Of a stretch of 64,000 nt of DNA, positions 53,497 to 61,812 are shown one piece after another. Origin of the DNA: Flavobacteriales bacterium (GTDB lineage Bacteria; Bacteroidota; Bacteroidia; Flavobacteriales_F; PHOS-HE28); the NCBI GenBank assembly GCA_020852835.1, contig JADZAC010000015.1:28456-92455 (forward strand), read 5' to 3'. The translations under genes were made by a program, and so were the position numbers. Under the pieces are notes generated by a model. The model searched no databases, had not been told where the DNA came from, and saw only the letters and a list, made by a program, of their open reading frames with translations. How positions within the stretch are numbered: the stretch's first letter is position 1; every line of letters starts with the position of its first letter.

Positions 53497-54635
53497 GGGG
53501 CAAAGAGGTTCCATTGCTTGTTGGCGGTGCGCTCGCCCATGAACGACCCCAAGGCGATCAAGGCGCAGGCGGCGAGGAGGAAATACTGGTAGCGGTCTTC
53601 ATGCCCGGCAAAGGCATAGGTTCCCAGGTTGCTCTGGTCCATCTGGCGCAGCTTGCTGATGAGCGTGTTCACCCCGGCATCGACGGCCGTGGCCTGCACA
53701 TATTCCCCGCCGCCTGCTTCAGCTATGCGCAGCAGCATGCCGGGGTTGAGCTTGGTGATGACGGTTTGGCCCTGCTTGTCTTTCTTATAGCCCGCCATGC
53801 GGCCGCCCACCTTCACGGGGATGGGTGCACCTTGCGGGGTGCCCATGCCGATGGTATGCACCAGGATGCCATCGGCTGCGGCGCGCCGGGCAGCCGCTTC
53901 GGCATCGTCCTCAAAGCCTTCGCCGTCGCTGATCACAATAATGGCCTTGCCTTTGGCGCCATCGGGCCCGAAGCACTTGCGCGCCTGGTCGATGGCGGCG
54001 CCGATGGCGGTGCCTTGGGTGCGCACCAGGTTGGGGCCCAAGGTGCCCAGGAAGATCTTGGCCGCCGTGCGGTCGGCGGTGATGGGCAGCTGGGTGTAGG
54101 CTTCACCGGCAAAGACCACAATGCCCAGCCGGTCACCGCTCATGCGGTCCACGAGCTGTTCCAAGGCCCGTTTGGCCACCTCCATGCGGTCGGGCTGCAG
54201 ATCCGCGGCCAGCATGCTGTTGCTTACGTCCAAGGCCACCACCACGTCCACGCCTTTGGCGGTGATCTCCTCCAGGCGCGTTCCCATCTGCGGGCCCGCC
54301 AAGGCGAACACGGCGAATGAAAAGCCGTGGCGCAGCAGCAGGAACTTCACGGCGGACCTCCAAGAGGATACGCCGGGCACCATGGCGCCGATCAGCGCCA
54401 CGCTGCTGAAGCGGTGCAAGGCCCGGTTCTTCCGGCGCAGGCCGAGGAGGTAGAGCAGCACCAGCAGGGGGCCGGCCAGCAGCGCCCAGAGCACTTCGGG
54501 CCGTTGCACGCGGAACTGCGGCAGGTACTGTGCGGCGGTGAACCAGAAGGCGAGGCCTGCGGCCCAGGCAGCGGTTTCCGCGGCCAGCACTGCGAAGGCC
54601 ATGCGCCCGGTGCGGTATGTGCCCGTGGTGTTCAT
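53484..54635 (-). CDS. batB: BatB, VWA-domain membrane protein
   Basis: 383 residues. TM helices flank the N-terminal third and one closes the C-terminus (YFLLAACALIALGSFMG). The von Willebrand A domain (about 95-315) has an intact MIDAS metal site: DVSNS in VVVALDVSNSMLAADLQP, a Thr in RTQGTAIGAAID and an Asp in VISDGEGFEDDAEAA. Its ATG overlaps the batA stop (ATGA). BatA and BatB are thought to form a membrane complex worked on by the MoxR ATPase. Confidence 0.92.
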   Translation of the reverse strand: MNTTGTYRTGRMAFAVLAAETAAWAAGLAFWFTAAQYLPQFRVQRPEVLWALLAGPLLVLLYLLGLRRKNRALHRFSSVALIGAMVPGVSSWRSAVKFLLLRHGFSFAVFALAGPQMGTRLEEITAKGVDVVVALDVSNSMLAADLQPDRMEVAKRALEQLVDRMSGDRLGIVVFAGEAYTQLPITADRTAAKIFLGTLGPNLVRTQGTAIGAAIDQARKCFGPDGAKGKAIIVISDGEGFEDDAEAAARRAAADGILVHTIGMGTPQGAPIPVKVGGRMAGYKKDKQGQTVITKLNPGMLLRIAEAGGGEYVQATAVDAGVNTLISKLRQMDQSNLGTYAFAGHEDRYQYFLLAACALIALGSFMGERTANKQWNLFAPWNA

Positions 54636-55726
54636 GGGGTGGTGCGCAGCAAGGTGTTGCCCAGCAGCAGGGAGAGCAGCAGCAGGGAGCATCCGGCCAG
54701 CAGCGGCCGGAAGTATTCGTCGGTGCGGCGGTTGTGCTCGGTCACTTTCAGGCGTGTCTTTTCCAACCGGTCGATCTCCTGGTAGATCGTGCGCAGTTTC
54801 TTTTCATCGGTGGCGCGGAAGTAGCGCGCGCCGGTCATTGCGGCGATGTGCTGCAGCATGTCGTCGTCAATGTCCACCGGCACCTGTTCGAACTTGTACT
54901 GCCCGTTGGGGTAGATGGCCACGGGCGAAAGGGCCGTGCCCCGGCTGCCCACGCCGATGGTATACACGCGGATGCCCAGTTCCTGCGCGATCTGCGCTGC
55001 GTCCATGGGCTGGATGGTGCCGGCGTTGTTCATGCCGTCGGTGAGCAGGATCACCACCTTGCTCTTGCTGGTGCTTTCGCGCAGGCGGTTGATGGCCGTG
55101 GCCAGGCCCATGCCGATGGCCGTTCCCCCCGTGATCATGCCCGTGCGGGCCTGCAGGAAGAGGTCCTTCAGCACGGCATGGTCGGTGGTGAGCGGGCACT
55201 GGGTGAAAGCCTCGCCTTCGTACACCACCAGGCCGATGCGGTCGTTGGGCCGGCCATTGATGAACTGGATGCCCATTTCGCGGGCGGCCTCCAGGCGGTC
55301 TGGTTTGAAGTCCTTGGCCAGCATGCTGGCGCTGTAGTCCATGGCGATGACGATGTCGATGCCTTCGTGCGTCACATCGCGCCAGCTGTCCTTGCTCTGC
55401 GGCCGGGCCATGGCGAGCAGCATCAGCCCCAGGCCCAGCAGGGCCAAGGCAAAGGGCAGGTGGCGCAGGTGGGCCAGCAGGTCTGCGGGCCCGCTGCGCA
55501 GGGCTCCCAAGGTGCTGAGCGTGGCGCGGGGCTGGCGCTGGTTGCGGCGGATGGCGTACCAGACCGACAGCGTCGGCACAACGGCCAATGCCCAGGTCCA
55601 GGCGGGCGTGCCGAGCTCGAAATGCCCTACGAGCCACCACCACGCCGCCAACAGTGCGGCGTTCACGGCCACCAGCAGGGCGATCAGCGGCAGCAGGTCA
55701 GGCGAGCGGCGCATGGGTGGGGGCAT
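54632..55726 (-). CDS. batA: BatA, VWA-domain membrane protein
   Basis: 364 residues. Two TM helices near the N-terminus (LIALLVAVNAALLAAWWWLV and FALALLGLGLMLLAMARP), a VWA domain with MIDAS DYSAS in VIAMDYSASMLAKDFKP, GGTAIGMGLATAI and LLTDGMNNAG, and a final TM helix (LLAGCSLLLLSLLLGNTLL). ATG 55726 is preferred over 55714 because AGGAAAC lies about 7 bases upstream; the first 29 bases overlap the preceding gene. Order batA-batB-batC-batD-batE is complete. Confidence 0.92.
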   Translation of the reverse strand: MPPPMRRSPDLLPLIALLVAVNAALLAAWWWLVGHFELGTPAWTWALAVVPTLSVWYAIRRNQRQPRATLSTLGALRSGPADLLAHLRHLPFALALLGLGLMLLAMARPQSKDSWRDVTHEGIDIVIAMDYSASMLAKDFKPDRLEAAREMGIQFINGRPNDRIGLVVYEGEAFTQCPLTTDHAVLKDLFLQARTGMITGGTAIGMGLATAINRLRESTSKSKVVILLTDGMNNAGTIQPMDAAQIAQELGIRVYTIGVGSRGTALSPVAIYPNGQYKFEQVPVDIDDDMLQHIAAMTGARYFRATDEKKLRTIYQEIDRLEKTRLKVTEHNRRTDEYFRPLLAGCSLLLLSLLLGNTLLRTTP

Positions 55727-56663
55727 CAGCGGTTTCCTGCACCAGTTGAACGGCGGCGGCCAGGGCCTGCTCGTTTTCGGCAGGCAGGGTGTTCCATTTG
55801 GCAAACTTCACCATGTCGGCCAGGCGCAGCACGGCCTCCAGCCGCTCTTGCTGGCTGCGCGGCATGGCGCTGAGCCGCAGGCCGGCGAGCAGTTCATCGG
55901 TGGTGCGCTCCATGGCGGGCACAGCGAAGCGTTCCTCGATGTAGGCGCGGAGGATGCCGGTGAGCTCGCTGTGGTACTCCTTGTGGCGGCCCTGCTGCCA
56001 GAGCTGCTGCTGGCGCAGCGCCTCCAAGGCGAGCAGGGTGCGCAGGTGCACGGGCTGGGGCGGGGCCGGTGGTGCCACGGGCTTGGGGCGGCGCGCCCGT
56101 TTGTAAAGCACCACGAACAGCGCGGTGAGGAGGGCTGCGGCCACCAGGCCCCCGGCCACCCATGGCCAATGTTCGCGCAACCAGTCCAGCAGGCTGAACG
56201 GCACGCTGTAGATCTCCTTGATGTCGCGGATGGCCTTGGTGGTATCCACCGCCACGGTGTTTACCGTGAGCAGTAGCGGCCCGGTGAGCACGGTGTCGCC
56301 ATTGATGACGAACGCGAACGGGGGAATGGCCCAGTAGCCCGGATCCCACGAGGTGATGGTGAGGGTGCGCACTTGCCGGAAGAGGAAGGGGTCTTTTTCC
56401 CGCTCCGGAAGGATCGTGTCCACATGGCTGTCGTGCAGCACCGGCACCTCTGCGGTGAGCGTGTCGGCGATCAGGGGCCACTGGATGTTCACGGTACCGC
56501 CATCGGCGCGGTACTCCACGCTCAGGTCCAAGCGGACTTGTTGGCCGATGAGGATCGTGTTGCTGTCCAGGGTGGCCACCGGTACCGGTTCTTGGGCCGG
56601 CACCGGGAATGCTCCCAGGAGGCCGGCGGCCATGGCGGCCAGGTGCAAGAGCAGCGGTCTCAT
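55698..56663 (-). CDS. Membrane protein of the bat operon (BatD/DUF4381-like)
   Basis: 321 residues. A signal peptide (LLHLAAMAAGLLGAFPVPAQ) precedes a beta-rich periplasmic domain (TILIGQQVRLDLSVEYRADG, YWAIPPFAFVINGD), one TM helix (WPWVAGGLVAAALLTALFVV, about 169-188) and a cytoplasmic tail that includes LTGILRAYIEERFAVPAMERTTDEL by parts, the DUF4381-like signature. It occupies the usual slot between the DUF58 gene and batA and overlaps both neighbours. The likely role is as a structural partner of the VWA proteins. Confidence 0.82.
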   Translation of the reverse strand: MRPLLLHLAAMAAGLLGAFPVPAQEPVPVATLDSNTILIGQQVRLDLSVEYRADGGTVNIQWPLIADTLTAEVPVLHDSHVDTILPEREKDPFLFRQVRTLTITSWDPGYWAIPPFAFVINGDTVLTGPLLLTVNTVAVDTTKAIRDIKEIYSVPFSLLDWLREHWPWVAGGLVAAALLTALFVVLYKRARRPKPVAPPAPPQPVHLRTLLALEALRQQQLWQQGRHKEYHSELTGILRAYIEERFAVPAMERTTDELLAGLRLSAMPRSQQERLEAVLRLADMVKFAKWNTLPAENEQALAAAVQLVQETADAPTHAPLA

Positions 56664-57547
56664 CGTTGCTGGTCGCGTTGGCGGAACAGGTTCATCAGGG
56701 GCTTCACGTATCCGTCGCGGGTGCTGATCACGGCCTGGTCCACGCCGGCGCGGCGCAGCGCATCCCGGGAACGGGCCTGGTGTTTGAGCGCCTCCGCACG
56801 GTAATGGTCGCGCACGGCCTTGCTGGAGGTGTTCACCCAGCGGGATCCGCCGCTTTCGGCATCGGTGAATTGCACCAGCCCCATGTCGGGCAGCTCCAGC
56901 TCGCGCGGGTCGGTGGTGCGCAGGGCCACCAGGTCGTGCCGGCGGTTGGCGATCTTCAGGGCATCCTCATAGCCCTCGTCAAGCAGGTCGCTGATCAGAA
57001 AGGCGATGCTGCGCTTCTTGATCACGTTGTTGAGGAACTTCAGTGCGCCGGCCACGTCCGTGCCGCGGCTTGCCGGCCGGAACTCCAGCAGTTCGCGCAC
57101 GATGCGCAGGATGTGGCCGCTGCCTTTTTTGGGCGGTATGAACAGCTCCACCCGGTCGCTGAACAGGATCAACCCCACCTTGTCGTTGTTCTGTATGGCG
57201 CTGAAGGCGATGGTGGCGCAGGCCTCGGTGATCAGTTCGCGCTTCAGCTGGCCGGTGGTGCCGAACTCCCCGCTGCCGCTCACATCGGCCAGCAGCATCA
57301 CGGTGAGCTCGCGCTCCTCGTCGAAGATCTTGATGAAGGGGTGCCCCAACCGGGCAGTGACGTTCCAGTCGATCGTGCGCACCTCATCGCCCGGGACGTA
57401 TTCCCGCACCTCGCTGAAGGCCATGCCGCGCCCCTTGAAGGCACTGTGGTACTCCCCGCTGAAAATGTGGTTGCTCAAGCCGCGTGTCTTCAGCTCGATC
57501 AGCCGCACCTTCTTGATGAGGTCCTTGGTGTGTTGTTGGGTGGTCAT
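56660..57547 (-). CDS. DUF58 protein of the MoxR/bat operon
   Basis: 295 residues, soluble. The DUF58 signature YVPGDEVRTIDWNVTARLG is at about 50-68, followed by a degenerate VWA fold (TVMLLADVSGSGEFG, with DVSGS as a possible metal site). DUF58 genes almost always follow moxR and are thought to be handled by it. Here the moxR gene is upstream, separated by 104 bases of GGCAGTA repeats, and the next gene overlaps by ATGA. Confidence 0.93.
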   Translation of the reverse strand: MTTQQHTKDLIKKVRLIELKTRGLSNHIFSGEYHSAFKGRGMAFSEVREYVPGDEVRTIDWNVTARLGHPFIKIFDEERELTVMLLADVSGSGEFGTTGQLKRELITEACATIAFSAIQNNDKVGLILFSDRVELFIPPKKGSGHILRIVRELLEFRPASRGTDVAGALKFLNNVIKKRSIAFLISDLLDEGYEDALKIANRRHDLVALRTTDPRELELPDMGLVQFTDAESGGSRWVNTSSKAVRDHYRAEALKHQARSRDALRRAGVDQAVISTRDGYVKPLMNLFRQRDQQR

Positions 57548-57562
57548 TCAGGAGGGGACGGA

Positions 57563-57655
57563 GGGCAGTGGCAGTAGGCAGTAGGCAGAGGCAGTAGGCA
57601 GAGGCAGTAGGCAGTGGGCTGCCTTCTGCCGTCTGCCTACTGCCTACTTCCTCAA
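57563..57655. repeat. GGCAGTA tandem repeat with 16-bp hairpin between moxR and DUF58
   Basis: Tandem GGCAGTA/GGCAGAG units on the left (57564-57620) and their inverse on the right (57621-57650). 57574-57589 and 57632-57647 are perfect 16-bp complements. Within the otherwise overlapping moxR-bat gene row this is the only gap over 20 bases. Confidence 0.8.
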
Positions 57656-58668
57656 GGCACCTCCACGGTGTTGAGCACTTTGCCGATGATCTCGTCCACG
57701 CGCACGTTCTCGGCCTCGGCCTCGTAGGTCAGCCCGATGCGGTGGCGGAGCACATCGGGGCAGATCGCGCGCACATCCTCGGGGATCACATAGCCGCGCC
57801 GCTTGGTGAAGGCGTGGGCCTTGGCGCCCAAGGCCATGTAGATGCTGGCGCGGGGGCTTCCGCCGAAGCTGATCAGGGAGGTGAGCTCGTTCAAGCGGTG
57901 GTCGGCGGGCTTGCGCGTGGCGTGCACGATGTCCACGATGTACCGCTCGATCTTCTCGTCCATGTACACCTCGCGCACCAGCTGGCGGGCGTTGATGATG
58001 TCCTGCGGCTGGATCACTTTCTGCACGGGGATCCGGGCACCGGCACCGGTGTTCTGGCGGATGATGCTGCGCTCTTCTTCCTTGCGCGGGTAGTCCAGCA
58101 CCACCTTCAGCATGAACCGGTCGGTCTGGGCTTCGGGCAGGGGGTAGGTGCCTTCCTGTTCCACCGGGTTCATGGTGGCCATCACCAAAAAGGGCTCGGG
58201 CAGCTTGTAGGTGCCGGAGCCAATGGTGACCTGCCGTTCCTGCATGGCCTCCAACAACGCGCTTTGCACCTTGGCCGGTGCGCGGTTGATCTCATCGGCC
58301 AGGATGAAGTTGCTGAAGACCGGGCCCTTTTTCACGGTGAATTCCTCGCTGCGCGGGCTGTACACCATGGTGCCCACCAGGTCGGCGGGCAGCAGGTCCG
58401 GGGTGAACTGGATGCGGCTGAAGCCCACGGCCACCACTTCGCTCAGGGTTTTGATCGCCAGGGTTTTGGCCAGGCCGGGCATGCCTTCCAGCATGATATG
58501 GCCGTCGGCGAGCAGGGCCACCAGCAACTTCTGCACCATGTCCTTCTGGCCAACGATGGTCTTCTGCATCTCGCCATCGATCAGGTCCACGAAGGAGCTG
58601 GCTTCTTGGATGCGGGCGTTCAGCGCGCGCAGGGTGTCGGAAGCGGTCGGGGTTGATTCCAATTCCAT
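57652..58668 (-). CDS. MoxR-family AAA+ ATPase
   Basis: 338 residues. Walker A GMPGLAKT at 62-69, Walker B in FILADEINRAPAKVQSALLEAM (by ends), sensor MNPVEQEGTYPLPEAQTDRF by parts, and the C-terminal lid domain. MoxR ATPases act as chaperones for VWA-domain proteins, here BatA and BatB. First gene of the eight-gene bat operon. ATG 58668 is chosen over the longer frame (to 58815) because homology begins there. Confidence 0.95.
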   Translation of the reverse strand: MELESTPTASDTLRALNARIQEASSFVDLIDGEMQKTIVGQKDMVQKLLVALLADGHIMLEGMPGLAKTLAIKTLSEVVAVGFSRIQFTPDLLPADLVGTMVYSPRSEEFTVKKGPVFSNFILADEINRAPAKVQSALLEAMQERQVTIGSGTYKLPEPFLVMATMNPVEQEGTYPLPEAQTDRFMLKVVLDYPRKEEERSIIRQNTGAGARIPVQKVIQPQDIINARQLVREVYMDEKIERYIVDIVHATRKPADHRLNELTSLISFGGSPRASIYMALGAKAHAFTKRRGYVIPEDVRAICPDVLRHRIGLTYEAEAENVRVDEIIGKVLNTVEVP

Positions 58669-59051
58669 GGGTTGAAAACAGTTGTACCAAGTGTTGCGGA
58701 CGGCAAAATTGCCGCGCCCGGCGGGCGCTTCCCGGCGATCTGGGTTTTCTTGGCAGTTAAGATGTGTTAACCACGGCGGCCGGGCCTGCGCAGATCGTCG
58801 GACCGGGCGGACCATCGGGCATCGGGAGGCAAATTTGCATCATGACGCTGCATGAAACCTCGGCGCCGAAGCGGGATATCCACAAGGCTTTCGGGATACG
58901 CCGTGCCTTCCGGACCGCCGTCAAGCCGGGGCATCGCAAAGGGCTGCTCGCCGCGCATGGCGGGCACACCGGCCGCGTGGACGGCAGGGTGCCCCAAGGC
59001 GTAAACCATTTCCGGCAGTGGCATGCGGCGCTGCCGGCCAACTGATCCCGT
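58669..59051. other. Intergenic region without a supported gene
   Basis: 383 bases between moxR and the divergent DUF4442 gene. Short frames here, such as one starting at 58842, look unconvincing. An imperfect palindrome GTTAAGATGTGTTAAC lies at about 58756-58771 and GCAAATTTGC near 58830, either of which could be regulatory. Confidence 0.4.
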
Positions 59052-59564
59052 ATGCCCATGGACCTCCCGCACTTATTGGAGCGTGCCCGCACTTCCAACC
59101 TCCACCGTTGGTTGCTCAATGCAGGCCTGCGCTGGTCCATTCCCTTCAACCGGCCGCACGGTTTCCGCGTGGTGCCCTTGGCCGATGGAGGCCTGCGCGT
59201 GGACGTGCCGTACAAGCGGGCCAACCGCAACCACATCCGGGGCATCCATGCCTGCTGCCTGGCCACGGCGGCCGAGTTGTGCAGCGGCCTGGCCCTGATC
59301 GGGCGCTTGGATCCCCGGCGCTACCGGATCATCATGGGCGCCTTGCAGGTGGAGTACCACTGGCAGGCCAAGGCCCGCGCACATGCCGTGTTCCAAGTGC
59401 CCGGGGATGCATGGAAGGCCGAAGTGCTCGAGCCGCTCCAGCGCGAGGGCCGGGCCGTGTTTACGGCGGTGGTGTTGCTGCACGATGCCCGCGGCAACCA
59501 CTTGGCCACCGGGCGCATCCACTGGCAGATCAAGGCATGGGAGCAGGTGCGCACCCGGCGCTGA
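59052..59564 (+). CDS. DUF4442 hot-dog-fold protein
   Basis: 170 residues. Family features: FNRPHGFRVVPLADGGLRVD, then the central VPYKRANRNHIRGIHACCLA, which forms the hot-dog helix region, and ATAAELCSGLALIGRL. DUF4442 proteins resemble acyl-CoA thioesterases and are suspected to cleave a thioester, but the substrate is unknown. An in-frame ATG two codons later (59058) is also possible. Single gene; its 3' end is 32 bases from the convergent next gene. Confidence 0.85.
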   Translation: MPMDLPHLLERARTSNLHRWLLNAGLRWSIPFNRPHGFRVVPLADGGLRVDVPYKRANRNHIRGIHACCLATAAELCSGLALIGRLDPRRYRIIMGALQVEYHWQAKARAHAVFQVPGDAWKAEVLEPLQREGRAVFTAVVLLHDARGNHLATGRIHWQIKAWEQVRTRR

Positions 59565-59596
59565 CCGCCCGAGGGTGCGCGCGGTGTGCCCGCGCC

Positions 59597-60412
59597 TCAA
59601 TAGAACTTCACGGCCGAGGCGTTGTATACGAAGTACAGGTCCATGTAAGGGCGCATCGCCACCGGGAGGTCCTTGTTCTTTTCCACGGGCACGATCAGCA
59701 GCACCTTGTCCGCCCAACGGGCACCGAGGTAAGTGCTGTACTTGGGGAACTCGTTCAGCAACGGATGGCGCTTGTGGAAGCTATCGATCCCTTCGGGCCA
59801 GTTGCGTTCGGTGCTGCGGAACACCACGGCATCGATCTCCGGCTTGCTCATGCCGGACCGGGCCAATGCAGCCAAGGCCACGCTGTCGGTGGCCAGATCA
59901 TAGGTGCCATAGACGTCATCGGCCTTCACGATCCGGGCCTTGGGGCGGTTGTTCCAACGGGGGCCTCGGCTCAGGGCCTGGTATTTCCGCGTGGGTTCGG
60001 CGTTCTTCAAGGCCTGCTCGGGCAGCACCAGGTAAAAATCGGCCGTGGGGCGCAACCCCTCCGGCATGTGGATGTTGCTCTTGGCGGGTATGCGCACCAA
60101 TGCCGCGTTGCCGCTGTCCTGCACCAGTTGGCACACGCGGTAGCCCAAGTAGTTGGCCAGGCTGCCGGCATGCGCGGCCCGCAGGCTGTCGGTGCGCAGG
60201 CTTTCGGGCCAGTCTTCACGGTCACCCTGCTCCAGTACCAGGGCCACTTCCTGCTCCGATAGCCCGGCAGACCGCAAGGAATCCAGCAGGCCGGCCACAT
60301 TGCGCGCATCCGGGGCGCGGTCCAGTGCACCGGCATCGGTGAGGGTCACCTCCTGCTGGGCGATGATGCCGTTGACCAGAACAAGGGAACAAGCTGTGAG
60401 AAAGACGCGCAT
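59597..60412 (-). CDS. Secreted protein of unknown function
   Basis: 271 residues with a signal peptide (VFLTACSLVLVNGIIAQ). The mature protein contains two similar stretches that could be internal repeats: LRSAGLSEQEVALVLEQGDREDWPESL and LARSGMSKPEIDAVVFRSTERNWPEGI (each referred to by parts), followed by LVQDSGNAALVRIPAKSNIHMPEGLR and ADKVLLIVPVEKNKDLPVAMRPYMD in the same relative order. It is thus a duplicated domain protein. No family known to me. ATG 60412 is chosen to give an N-terminal signal. Confidence 0.65.
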   Translation of the reverse strand: MRVFLTACSLVLVNGIIAQQEVTLTDAGALDRAPDARNVAGLLDSLRSAGLSEQEVALVLEQGDREDWPESLRTDSLRAAHAGSLANYLGYRVCQLVQDSGNAALVRIPAKSNIHMPEGLRPTADFYLVLPEQALKNAEPTRKYQALSRGPRWNNRPKARIVKADDVYGTYDLATDSVALAALARSGMSKPEIDAVVFRSTERNWPEGIDSFHKRHPLLNEFPKYSTYLGARWADKVLLIVPVEKNKDLPVAMRPYMDLYFVYNASAVKFY

Positions 60413-60472
60413 GGATCGTAGGGGCTTTGGGGAGTTTCCGGGGGCTTCAAGCGGATCATGCACCTTTGTACC

Positions 60473-61066
60473 ATGAAAGGCCGGGTGCACCACACATCGC
60501 TTATACTGCTGTTGGCCCTGTTGGGTTGCGGCAGCGGATCCACTTCCCACCCTCCCTCAGGAACCCTCCAAAGCACAACTTCCAACATGAACTTCCACAC
60601 GCTCAAGGCCGTGGATATCAACGGGAAACCATACGATATGGCCGCCTTGAAGGGCCACAAGGTGCTGGTGGTGAACACCGCCAGCGAATGCGGCTACACC
60701 CCGCAGTACGAACAGCTGGAGGAGCTGTACCGGCAGTTCAAGGACCAAGGCCTGGTAGTGATCGGCTTCCCCAGCAACGATTTCGGCAAGCAGGAGCCGG
60801 GTGATGAACAGACCATCGCCGCGTTCTGCCAAAAGAACTATGGTGTCACCTTCCCCCTGATGTCCAAAGTGCACACCAAGGGGGAGCTGCAAAGCCCGGT
60901 GTATGCGTGGCTCACGCAGAAGAAGCTGAACGGTGTGCTGGACAGCGAGGTGAAGTGGAACTTTCAGAAATACCTGATCGATGAGCAGGGCCGGCTGGTG
61001 GCCGTGTACCCCAGCGCCCAAGAGCCGCTGAGCGATGCGATCCTCAACTGGGCTGCAGGGAAATGA
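60473..61066 (+). CDS. Lipoprotein glutathione peroxidase-family enzyme
   Basis: 197 residues. The signal (LILLLALLGC) has a lipobox with Cys19, so the enzyme is expected to be attached to a membrane outside the cytoplasm. The GPx fold has the peroxidatic Cys73 in NTASECGYTPQY, Gln107 in GKQEPG, and Trp/Asn in KWNFQKYLID. In the usual resolving-cysteine position (GFPCNQF in relatives) it has Ser: GFPSNDFG. It reduces peroxides with a thiol partner, probably thioredoxin-like. Coupled by ATGA to bshB1. Confidence 0.92.
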   Translation: MKGRVHHTSLILLLALLGCGSGSTSHPPSGTLQSTTSNMNFHTLKAVDINGKPYDMAALKGHKVLVVNTASECGYTPQYEQLEELYRQFKDQGLVVIGFPSNDFGKQEPGDEQTIAAFCQKNYGVTFPLMSKVHTKGELQSPVYAWLTQKKLNGVLDSEVKWNFQKYLIDEQGRLVAVYPSAQEPLSDAILNWAAGK

Positions 61067-61788
61067 ACAACGCACAAGTGGACATCCTGGCCATCACGGC
61101 ACACCCCGACGACGCGGAGATCGGCATGGGCGGCACCATCTTGCGCCACCTGCACCTCGGGCACCAGGTCGGCATCATCGACCTTACCGTGGGTGAGCTG
61201 GGCACCCGCGGTTCGGGCGAATTGCGCAAGGAGGAAGCTGCTGCTGCGGCAAAGTTGTTGGGCGTGAGCTTCCGCTACCAGCTGGGCCTGCGCGACGGAT
61301 TCTTCCGGGCCGATGAGGAAAGCCTCTTGAAAGTGGTGGTGGCGCTGCGCCGCCACAGGCCGCGCATCGTGCTCACCAACGCCATCCAGGACCGGCACCC
61401 GGACCACGGGCGCGGTTCGCACTTGGTTTCCGAGGCCTGTTTCCTCAGCGGCCTGCGCAGGATCCATACACGGCACGAAGGCAAGGAACAGGAGCAATGG
61501 CGCCCGGCGGCGGTTTACCACTGCATCCAGGACCGATGGGTGCACCCGGACCTGGTGGTGGACGTCACGGAATTCTGGAAGAAGAAGATGGAGGTGTTGG
61601 CGTGCTTCAAGTCCCAATTTTTCGATCCCAAGAGCACCGAGCCGGTTTCGGCCATCAGCGTGCCGGAATTCCTGCCCACGTTGGAGGGCCGTGCCCATGA
61701 CATGGGCCGCTTGATCGGTGTGCCCTTCGGAGAAGGCTTCACCGTGGAGCGCCCGCCCGGAGTGGACGACCTGATGAAGTTGGCCTGA
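61063..61788 (+). CDS. bshB1: Bacillithiol biosynthesis deacetylase BshB1
   Basis: 241 residues of the LmbE/PIG-L zinc deacetylase family. The zinc site is HPDDAE at 14-19 and a further His in DRHPDHG. It removes acetyl from N-acetylglucosaminyl-malate, the second step in making the thiol bacillithiol, which Bacteroidota use in place of glutathione. The ATG overlaps the stop of the peroxidase gene as ATGA, linking thiol synthesis and peroxide removal. Confidence 0.93.
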   Translation: MNNAQVDILAITAHPDDAEIGMGGTILRHLHLGHQVGIIDLTVGELGTRGSGELRKEEAAAAAKLLGVSFRYQLGLRDGFFRADEESLLKVVVALRRHRPRIVLTNAIQDRHPDHGRGSHLVSEACFLSGLRRIHTRHEGKEQEQWRPAAVYHCIQDRWVHPDLVVDVTEFWKKKMEVLACFKSQFFDPKSTEPVSAISVPEFLPTLEGRAHDMGRLIGVPFGEGFTVERPPGVDDLMKLA

Positions 61789-61812
61789 GCACGCTGACCG
61801 GCCCGTGGTACT

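Noticed and set aside
57563..57655. CRISPR-like array of GGCAGTA units
   Set aside because: Units are only 7 bases, with no spacers of constant length, and no cas genes are present in the window.
58842..59045. Possible small plus-strand gene upstream of the DUF4442 gene
   Set aside because: About 67 codons, Arg/Gly/His-rich, without domain or ribosome-binding site; it resembles random GC-rich translation.
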